Assembly: GCA_003023665.1 (NCBI GenBank)
Contig: PXYR01000004.1
Coordinates: 1 to 28,604, forward strand
Length of the DNA stretch: 28,604 nt
DNA from: Bacteroidota bacterium
GTDB lineage: Bacteria > Bacteroidota > Bacteroidia > Flavobacteriales > Schleiferiaceae
Reading direction: 5' to 3'
The notes beneath the pieces are model-generated. The model was not told where the DNA came from, made no database searches, and saw nothing but the letters and a program-made list of their open reading frames with translations. The translations under genes and the position numbers were made by a program. Positions 8,387 through 14,598 of the stretch are shown one piece after another. Each line of letters opens with the position of its first letter. Position 1 is the stretch's first letter.

Positions 8387-9643
8387 ATGGCGTTGCTACT
8401 AAGTATACATTCAGATATTATGATCTTTAGAATCCTCTTTACCCTGGGATTTGTTCTTGTTATTGACATCTATGCCTATCAAGCCTTCAAAACCGTCTTC
8501 CGTTCAACAGCTACACCATGGATTTATTGGGGTGTTACACTAGTTTACCTCATACTGAGCATAGTGATTTCCTTGCTCATGAGTTCTGGAAAAGTAGACT
8601 ACAAATATGTTGGGCTACTTGTGGGTGCAAGTATTTTGATTGCGGTACCCAAAATAGTAGCAATTATACCCCTTCTCTTGGAAGATGTTTCGCGCTTAAG
8701 CCAATTTCTATTTCGCATATTTACGGTCCAACCAAATGTTTTACCAGAGCGCCGAGTTTTTATATCTCAGTTAGCTCTTGGTTTGGCAGTGATTCCGTTC
8801 CTTGGTATTTTGGACGGTATATGGAAAGGCCGGTATCGCTACAGAGTGATTAGCCATACTCTAGAATTTGAAGACCTTCCTGAAGCATTCGATGGCTTTA
8901 CCATTGCACAGATATCTGATATCCACAGCGGCTCATTTGACAATAAGGATAAAGTAGAATACGGAGTAAACATGGTGAATGAGCTGGGCGCTGATGCCGT
9001 TATGTTCACTGGAGATATGGTTAATAATCTAGCGAGTGAAGCAGAACCTTGGATTGATACCTTTAAGAAATTGACCGGTAAAAATGGGGTCTTTTCAATT
9101 CTTGGTAATCACGATTATGGGGATTATTGGCGTTTTCCAACCGCACAAGACAAGGTAGATAATCTCAACCGTTTAAAGGAAATACATCAAGAAATGGGTA
9201 TGGATCTTTTGTTAAATGAAAGCCGGTTCTTTGAACGGAACGGACAACGCATTTATCTTGCCGGTGTAGAGAATTGGGGTCTACCACCTTTTCCTCAATA
9301 TGGAGATTTAGAGACTGCCTTAACTGGAATTCCTGAGGATTCCTTTACCGTAATGTTGAGTCATGATCCCTCACACTTTGATGCTGAAATAAAGCAACAC
9401 CACAAAAAAGTCCACTTAACACTTAGTGGACACACGCACGGGATGCAGTTCGGAATTGAAATCCCAGGATGGATAAAGTGGTCACCAGTTAAATTTAAAT
9501 ACCCCAAGTGGGCAGGTCTTTATCCTGAATTAGACGGTCAAGTTTTACATGTAAACAGAGGATTCGGTTTCCTTGCATTTCCAGGAAGAGTGGGCATTTG
9601 GCCAGAAATAACGCACCTCACCTTAAGAAAAAAGTCGGTCTAA
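8387..9643 (+). CDS. Membrane-anchored metallophosphoesterase (calcineurin-like, YaeI type)
   Basis: Probable phosphoesterase anchored in the cytoplasmic membrane; 418 residues. Hydrophobic helices at about 13-30, 46-64, 74-97 and 124-143 precede the catalytic domain (about 160-415). That domain shows the five metallophosphoesterase motifs in order: ISDIHSG (D178, H180), FTGDMVNN (D210), LGNHDYG (N241, H242), LSHDPSH (H326) and LSGHTHG (H349, H351). The dinuclear metal centre is therefore complete. The YaeI-like family hydrolyses small phosphodiesters or lipid-linked substrates; the substrate here is unknown. An alternative start at 8420 (MIFRILFTLG) would put the first helix at the N-terminus and is at least as plausible as 8387. 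The stop codon shares four bases with the 3' end of the convergent CrtY-Blh gene. Confidence 0.9.
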   Translation: MALLLSIHSDIMIFRILFTLGFVLVIDIYAYQAFKTVFRSTATPWIYWGVTLVYLILSIVISLLMSSGKVDYKYVGLLVGASILIAVPKIVAIIPLLLEDVSRLSQFLFRIFTVQPNVLPERRVFISQLALGLAVIPFLGILDGIWKGRYRYRVISHTLEFEDLPEAFDGFTIAQISDIHSGSFDNKDKVEYGVNMVNELGADAVMFTGDMVNNLASEAEPWIDTFKKLTGKNGVFSILGNHDYGDYWRFPTAQDKVDNLNRLKEIHQEMGMDLLLNESRFFERNGQRIYLAGVENWGLPPFPQYGDLETALTGIPEDSFTVMLSHDPSHFDAEIKQHHKKVHLTLSGHTHGMQFGIEIPGWIKWSPVKFKYPKWAGLYPELDGQVLHVNRGFGFLAFPGRVGIWPEITHLTLRKKSV

Positions 9644-11610
9644 ACGTCATTATATAGTTTAGACATAAAATAGATGTGTGGTAGACTGAGCGCACTAAGA
9701 AAAATCAAAAAGTAGCTAGACCATTGCCAAAGAGATGTTCTGTCAAACTGAAAGAACACTAAAAAGATGACGATTGCTGCTGCAGTAAATGGCAGTGCTT
9801 TAATGAACATGCCGCTATGCGACCATCCTTCCGAGTTTTTCAAATGATTCCATCCCGTTAGGCTATGTTGCAGAATAAAGTAGGTTCCAAAGCTCAATAC
9901 AAGTGGTAATTGAGTACCTAAGGCTAGAGCAATTAAAGATAGGCCCCAAGCTGCAGAGCGAAACCAAAAAGACAATACAGCCCCAAGAAAAAAGAAAAGT
10001 TGAACAATGGAATTTGCCGTGTTTTGCTCAATAGGCCACTGGGAAATATTCATATAAAGCATAAGTTCATTTACCTCACTTAAATGTGATAGTAGAATAA
10101 CTCCAAGCAATATGAACCCCCACAGCACGGACAAAGCTGTATTGGAGCGCTTCCATTCTATCAAGTCAGTTTCACCAAAATGCCAAGCACTGTAAAGAAG
10201 GAAGAATGCAAGTCCAAAGACTGGGCTCGCCAACCAAAGAAGAACCACAAGTGCCATGATGCCTAAGTATCGTGCAACAAATGCAGGAAGTTTAAGCTTT
10301 CTGTTGTGTGAATAGCCGTCCAAGGCGCCATGCGGTATGCCAACAATAAAGAGAGACAAAATGAGCAACCCTATTCCAAGGTTTGAACCAAAACCAGGGG
10401 AGACTCTGTCTATAAGTATAGCCATTAGAGAAAATACTATGGGCAGCCAGCGCTGTGGCTTACTTGACATAAATGCCAAAGAAGAAAATAAAACACTCCA
10501 AAGGAATTTAAGCTTGTTCAACTTTAAGAACATCCGTATTTCCCAACCAACTCGGCTTTTTTCATCAAGAAAATTAAAAACCTCTTCTGTTGGCATGACT
10601 CTAAACAGCCTTGTAAAAATAGATTTACCCCATTGTGGGCGAAACTTCATGATAAAGAGAAGAAGAAAATCATAGTATGCGAACCTTCCACCTCCTCTTG
10701 ACGGAAGTCCAAACCATGCGTTCGTAGTTTTATTCAATGCTTCATTAAGCACCAATTCTTTAGCATGGGCATACATGTTTTTAAAGGCATATCCGGTGGT
10801 TGATTTTAACTTCCCCGCACGCGAACCGGTTGAAATCACTTTAGAACTGCGGTGATATTGCTCTGCATTCTGAGACATTGGAAGGACGCCATTTTCAATA
10901 TCATGAATGCGATAGGATTCGTTGAATGTTAACAGGTAATTCCGCAGTTGGTCTTTTGCCAAATCTTCTGGCAGTAATTCCTTACCAAACCTTGTCATTT
11001 CAATCAAAGCCTCCGTTTCGCTAGTTGGCAATTGATACATGAACTGTGTAAATCCATTTTGTGGGATATTAAAGTCCATAAGACGCATGGTTTCTGGCCG
11101 AAATATAGGATTGTCAAACTCAACTTTCCAGCCCTGAAAGCTTTGCCATACGGTTTGGCCAATAACTTCATTGATTACCGGTGGTCTACTGTCAAAAACT
11201 TTTAATACTTGATGTGAGGCGTTTTTGGTGAGTAAGTCAATGTACACAGAATGATCTATGACATCCGTAACCTTTTCTTGGAATACCTTAATATTTGGAT
11301 AACGGTCTAACAAATCCCGGGTCCGATTATAAAGTGCTAAACTTTCCACCATATAATACCGGAGACCTTTAAGGGTTTCATATTTATCACCCGATACGAC
11401 TTGAGACCAACTGTGTTTGATTTCTGTTTTTAGGTCTTGTATAATCTCCTCATCTGGATGCGCCCAAAAACAATAGGTTTTGTCATTAACTGCCTTGAAC
11501 GTGTGGTCAAAGACAATTCCTGCTGTATCCTCCAGCAAACCTTCTTTTTCCATTCTCAGCAAAAGCAATGAGTTGGCAGCACCTAAGCCTATAAGTCCGA
11601 AACTATACAT
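9640..11610 (-). CDS. crtY-blh: Fused lycopene beta-cyclase (CrtY) and Blh beta-carotene 15,15'-dioxygenase
   Basis: A 656-residue protein that appears to join two consecutive steps: lycopene to beta-carotene, then cleavage of beta-carotene to retinal. Residues 1-375 are a complete lycopene cyclase: dinucleotide-binding start YSFGLIGLGAANSLLLLRM, substrate-domain motif QNGFTQFMYQLP, LIEMT (E204) where cyclases carry the FLEET catalytic glutamate, TGSRAGKLKSTTGYAFKN, and C-terminal RFAYYDFLLLFIM. Residues 378-656 are a full multi-helix Brp/Blh domain with its His-containing motifs GIPHGALDGY (H427), YSAWHFGETDL (H487), LQHSLTGWNHL (H582, H589) and SLPHIYFM (H645). These are candidate iron ligands. 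The two parts share one frame with no stop. M381 (codon at 10470) could act as an internal start for a free Blh. It is divergent from the proteorhodopsin gene, 211 bp apart. Earlier carotenoid genes (crtE, crtB, crtI) are not in the window. Confidence 0.93.
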   Translation of the reverse strand: MYSFGLIGLGAANSLLLLRMEKEGLLEDTAGIVFDHTFKAVNDKTYCFWAHPDEEIIQDLKTEIKHSWSQVVSGDKYETLKGLRYYMVESLALYNRTRDLLDRYPNIKVFQEKVTDVIDHSVYIDLLTKNASHQVLKVFDSRPPVINEVIGQTVWQSFQGWKVEFDNPIFRPETMRLMDFNIPQNGFTQFMYQLPTSETEALIEMTRFGKELLPEDLAKDQLRNYLLTFNESYRIHDIENGVLPMSQNAEQYHRSSKVISTGSRAGKLKSTTGYAFKNMYAHAKELVLNEALNKTTNAWFGLPSRGGGRFAYYDFLLLFIMKFRPQWGKSIFTRLFRVMPTEEVFNFLDEKSRVGWEIRMFLKLNKLKFLWSVLFSSLAFMSSKPQRWLPIVFSLMAILIDRVSPGFGSNLGIGLLILSLFIVGIPHGALDGYSHNRKLKLPAFVARYLGIMALVVLLWLASPVFGLAFFLLYSAWHFGETDLIEWKRSNTALSVLWGFILLGVILLSHLSEVNELMLYMNISQWPIEQNTANSIVQLFFFLGAVLSFWFRSAAWGLSLIALALGTQLPLVLSFGTYFILQHSLTGWNHLKNSEGWSHSGMFIKALPFTAAAIVIFLVFFQFDRTSLWQWSSYFLIFLSALSLPHIYFMSKLYNDV

Positions 11611-11821
11611 GTCTTGTATAAAATGTATTAATGACCTTTAATAATAATGACATATTTTTTTTGTTTTTGTTCTTTTATTATCATTAATTTTAATTCAATG
11701 CCATCTTAATGCTTTGGTTTTCAGTATTTGTTTAAGTTTTTAATACTTTTTTAAAACAACTGTGAACAAGATTTAATCAACTTAGTTAAGTGGTAGTTAT
11801 AACCTTTAATAATTATACACC
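11611..11821. promoter_or_regulatory. Divergent promoter region between crtY-blh and proteorhodopsin
   Basis: This 211-bp, strongly AT-rich spacer must hold the promoters of both genes. It includes a T-rich tract (about 11653-11680), which on the other strand is an A-tract upstream of crtY-blh. The 12-mer ACCTTTAATAAT occurs twice in the same orientation, at 11634-11645 (24 bases from the crtY-blh start) and 11802-11813 (9 bases from the opsin start). I could not assign a convincing Bacteroidota -33/-7 promoter (TTTG and TAnnTTTG) on either strand. TACATTTT on the minus strand, just before crtY-blh, is the closest match. Neither gene has a Shine-Dalgarno sequence, as is usual in this phylum. 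Confidence 0.6.
11794..11815. repeat. 22-bp motif shared with the polA-marR spacer (copy 2)
   Basis: This stretch is identical at 21 of 22 positions to 5346-5367 in the same orientation. It ends 6 bases before the proteorhodopsin ATG, so it lies in the leader or core promoter. It contains the 8-bp palindrome GTTATAAC and one of the two ACCTTTAATAAT copies in this spacer. Confidence 0.5.
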
Positions 11822-12601
11822 ATGTCACTGACAACTTTATTGGCTAGCGTATCGGCTAGCGGCTCGGCAGTAGATCTTACTGCCTACACTGACATCACAA
11901 CTGTTACTTCCTTTACGTTCTTCGTAGGTTGTATGGCTATGATGGCTGCATCTGTGTTCTTCTTCTTTGAAATGTGGAACGTAGATAAGAAATGGCGCAC
12001 TTCTTTATTAGTAAGTGGTTTGATTACGTTCATTGCGTTCGTTCACTACTACTACATGAGAAGTTACCACTTCGAAACTGGAGAGTCTCCAACTTTTTTC
12101 CGTTATGTGGACTGGACACTCACCGTTCCGTTAATGTGTGTTGAGTTCTACTTAATCACTAAAAAAGCGGGTGCTAAAATGAGTCTTCTTTGGAAGTTGA
12201 TTTTTGCATCTGTTGTAATGCTTGTAACAGGATACTTCGGTGAAACCATTTACCGTGAGCAATCTGTTATGTGGGGCGTTCTATCTGGAGCAGCTTACTT
12301 CTACATTGTATTCTTAGTGTGGAAAGGCGAAGTTGCCCAATTGGCGCAAAATGCAGGTCCTGCTGTTGCGAAAGCAGTAAAAGTTCTTTTCTGGTTCGTT
12401 TTAGTAGGTTGGGCAATTTACCCACTTGGATACATATTAGGTACTCCAGGAGGTTTATTCGGAATGCAGTTGGTTTCTGATCCTGCTGCTGCTTCGGCAT
12501 ACATGGATGTTGTTTACAACATTGGTGATGCTGTCAACAAAATCGGATTTGGTCTAGTTATCTACTCTCTTGCTGTAAGCTCGAAAGAAGAAGCGGCTTA
12601 A
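11822..12601 (+). CDS. Proteorhodopsin, green-absorbing light-driven proton pump
   Basis: Seven-helix retinal protein of 259 residues in the cytoplasmic membrane that pumps protons outward in light. Helix C reads RYVDWTLTVPLMCVEFY. In the standard proteorhodopsin numbering, which this protein matches up to there, it gives R94, proton acceptor D97, T101 and donor E108, the DTE motif of proton pumps. Met105 at the tuning position indicates green absorption, as in other flavobacterial proteins. H75 (FVHYYYMR) is the family histidine next to D97. Helix G has D236 and the retinal-binding lysine K240 (GDAVNKIGFG). Position 152 is Gly, where the SAR86 protein has Phe and xanthorhodopsin has Gly. That would leave a side opening for an antenna carotenoid (inference). 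The neighbouring CrtY-Blh gene would supply retinal. A strong terminator follows, so the gene is monocistronic. Confidence 0.97.
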   Translation: MSLTTLLASVSASGSAVDLTAYTDITTVTSFTFFVGCMAMMAASVFFFFEMWNVDKKWRTSLLVSGLITFIAFVHYYYMRSYHFETGESPTFFRYVDWTLTVPLMCVEFYLITKKAGAKMSLLWKLIFASVVMLVTGYFGETIYREQSVMWGVLSGAAYFYIVFLVWKGEVAQLAQNAGPAVAKAVKVLFWFVLVGWAIYPLGYILGTPGGLFGMQLVSDPAAASAYMDVVYNIGDAVNKIGFGLVIYSLAVSSKEEAA

Positions 12602-12623
12602 TCATACGTTTCAGAGTGTTTGG

Positions 12624-12660
12624 AACCCCCACCGCGGCTTCGGTGGGGGTTTCTTTTTTT
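12624..12660 (+). terminator. Strong rho-independent terminator of the proteorhodopsin gene
   Basis: Perfect 11-bp stem: AACCCCCACCG (12624-12634) pairs with CGGTGGGGGTT (12641-12651) around the loop CGGCTT. It is followed by TTCTTTTTTT. It starts 22 bases after the opsin stop codon and is the strongest terminator in the window, fitting a highly expressed single-gene transcript. Confidence 0.93.
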
Positions 12661-12719
12661 ATACCTGATACTTTCGTGATATTTCAACCCTTATCTTCGT
12701 TACTATACGATTACCCATT

Positions 12720-14597
12720 ATGAAGATTCAATTCCTCGGCCTGTCCCTAATAATTTGTGTAGGATTATTCGGCCAAAAAACAGGATCACATGCTTTCAGC
12801 ATTGATTTGACCAATGTAGTTGATGATAGAGTAAAAGTATCACTAAACGCCAAGCTTGTAGGTCTTGCGGACGCAGAAAACAACAAATACACATTCCACT
12901 TTCCTGCCACTATACCGGGAACCTATGCCACTTTAGATTACGGAAGATTTATACATGATTTCAAAGCCTTCGATGCTTCAGGCACAAGACTAAAAACAAC
13001 AAAAACAAAGAATAGCTATACCATAAAAGGAAAACCCGTTAAAATTGAATATTGGGCAGAGGATAGCTTCGACGCCAAAATTCGAAAGAATAAAGTTTTT
13101 GAACCTGCTGGCACCAACAACCAAGAACGACAAAACTTTTTGCTCAATGCAGCTGGTTATTTTGGTTTTTTTGAAGGTTTAGAGGACTTACCGGTGGCAC
13201 TTGAAGTCAATAAGAACGCTAACATGTATGGCATTAGTGCAATGGAAAGCTACACTTACGGTACCACCCAAAATTTCATTGCCAGAAACTATCATCACTT
13301 CTTGGATTGTCCGGTAATGGTCTGTGAACCAGACACCACCTCATTCGAGCTTGGTGATGCCAAGGTAACTATTGGCGTATTCACCGAAAACGGCAGAGCG
13401 CTTTCTAGCAGCATATACAATCAAGTAGAAACTAGCATGAAGGCTATAGAAGACTTCCTTCAAGGCGATCTTCCAGTAGATAATTATGCCTTCATTTTTT
13501 ACATCAAAGACCACACGGAATTTGAAGGTCTTTTCAACGGTACAGAAATTAAACTCCGGACTATTTTCAAAGCAATTCGTGAATTAGGCGGAAAAGGGTT
13601 TGGTGCGTTAGAACACGGAAATAGTTCGGTGTATTACCTACCTGATTTTGGAGGAACATCCGTTCTAGATGGAATGGCGGATGTATGTATCCACGAGTTT
13701 TTCCATATTCTTACCCCACTTGGATTGCACAGCGAAGAAATAGGAGATTTTAATTACATCAACCCTAAGATGAGTAAACACCTTTGGCTTTACGAGGGAA
13801 TCACAGAATACTTTGCTGGGATCAGTCAAGTGAAAGGTGGCGTAATTACCAAAGACGAATATGTAAGAAGCGTACTCAAAGGAAAAATAAAATCAGCTGA
13901 AAAGTATCCCACCAAGAAGATGTCTTTTACAGAGATGAGTGAGAATGTCCTGCAAAACCCGTATAAGAGACAATACAACCAGGTCTATCAGCGCGGCGCT
14001 CTTATGGGTGCATTGCTTGATATTCGCATCATGGAATTGACCAATGGAGCAAAAGACCTGCATGACATTATACTAGAACTAAGAGATAAATATGGTCCCT
14101 TAAAAAGCTTTAGAGACGACGAAATTATTGATGAATTTGTAAACCTCGTTCACCCAGATTTGTCTCAATTTTTTGACGATTATGTTACAGGAAGAGAACC
14201 ATTACCCGTTCAAGAATACCTTTCAAAAGTGGGCATTAATTACGACCGAAGATTCAACGGTCGCAGAAGCGCCAACCCAATATCTGATTTCAACATAAAG
14301 ACTAAACGGATTAGAGGTAGTAATCAAATACTAGTAACTAAGATTGGCAAGAATATTCCCATAGACCTTGAAGAAGGCGACTTGGTAGAAATATTCTCTA
14401 CAAGATGGCTAAATGAATATGGCGAACCCATTGAAGGCTCTGTATTCAATTTAAACGTGGAAAGAGGCAATCAAAAATTGACCATTCCGTATATCGTTGA
14501 ATCTATTGAGGTACAGAATGAGAAGCATAGAATTTTCTTTGGGCAAAACCTAAATCAAGAGCAAATCAGACTGCAAGACCTTTGGTTTAGCAACTAG
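12720..14597 (+). CDS. Secreted M61-family zinc metallopeptidase (glycyl aminopeptidase-like)
   Basis: Probable periplasmic or secreted aminopeptidase of the M61 family, 625 residues. A signal peptide (MKIQFLGLSLIICVGLFGQ) precedes an N-terminal beta-domain (about 24-200). The catalytic domain follows, with the zinc motif HEFFH (H325, E326, H329) and third ligand E359 in WLYEGITEYFA, the arrangement of M61 gluzincins. The C-terminal 120 residues, where relatives carry a PDZ domain, retain only a weak match (IDLEEGDLVEIF) and may be a divergent PDZ. The gene follows the opsin terminator by 59 bp. A low-confidence promoter candidate is TATCTTCG at 12692-12699. Its stop codon is one base from the stop codon of the convergent GH5 gene. 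The physiological substrate is unknown. Confidence 0.88.
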   Translation: MKIQFLGLSLIICVGLFGQKTGSHAFSIDLTNVVDDRVKVSLNAKLVGLADAENNKYTFHFPATIPGTYATLDYGRFIHDFKAFDASGTRLKTTKTKNSYTIKGKPVKIEYWAEDSFDAKIRKNKVFEPAGTNNQERQNFLLNAAGYFGFFEGLEDLPVALEVNKNANMYGISAMESYTYGTTQNFIARNYHHFLDCPVMVCEPDTTSFELGDAKVTIGVFTENGRALSSSIYNQVETSMKAIEDFLQGDLPVDNYAFIFYIKDHTEFEGLFNGTEIKLRTIFKAIRELGGKGFGALEHGNSSVYYLPDFGGTSVLDGMADVCIHEFFHILTPLGLHSEEIGDFNYINPKMSKHLWLYEGITEYFAGISQVKGGVITKDEYVRSVLKGKIKSAEKYPTKKMSFTEMSENVLQNPYKRQYNQVYQRGALMGALLDIRIMELTNGAKDLHDIILELRDKYGPLKSFRDDEIIDEFVNLVHPDLSQFFDDYVTGREPLPVQEYLSKVGINYDRRFNGRRSANPISDFNIKTKRIRGSNQILVTKIGKNIPIDLEEGDLVEIFSTRWLNEYGEPIEGSVFNLNVERGNQKLTIPYIVESIEVQNEKHRIFFGQNLNQEQIRLQDLWFSN

Positions 14598-14598
14598 A

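Noticed and set aside
12267..12500. Open frames on both strands inside the proteorhodopsin gene
   Set aside because: They are shadows of the real gene: no family resemblance, no independent start signals, and full overlap with a well-conserved membrane protein.
11822..12601. Rhodopsin might be a sodium or chloride pump, as in some flavobacteria
   Set aside because: Helix C carries D97, T101 and E108 (proton-pump DTE); the sodium-pump NDQ and chloride-pump NTQ motifs are absent.
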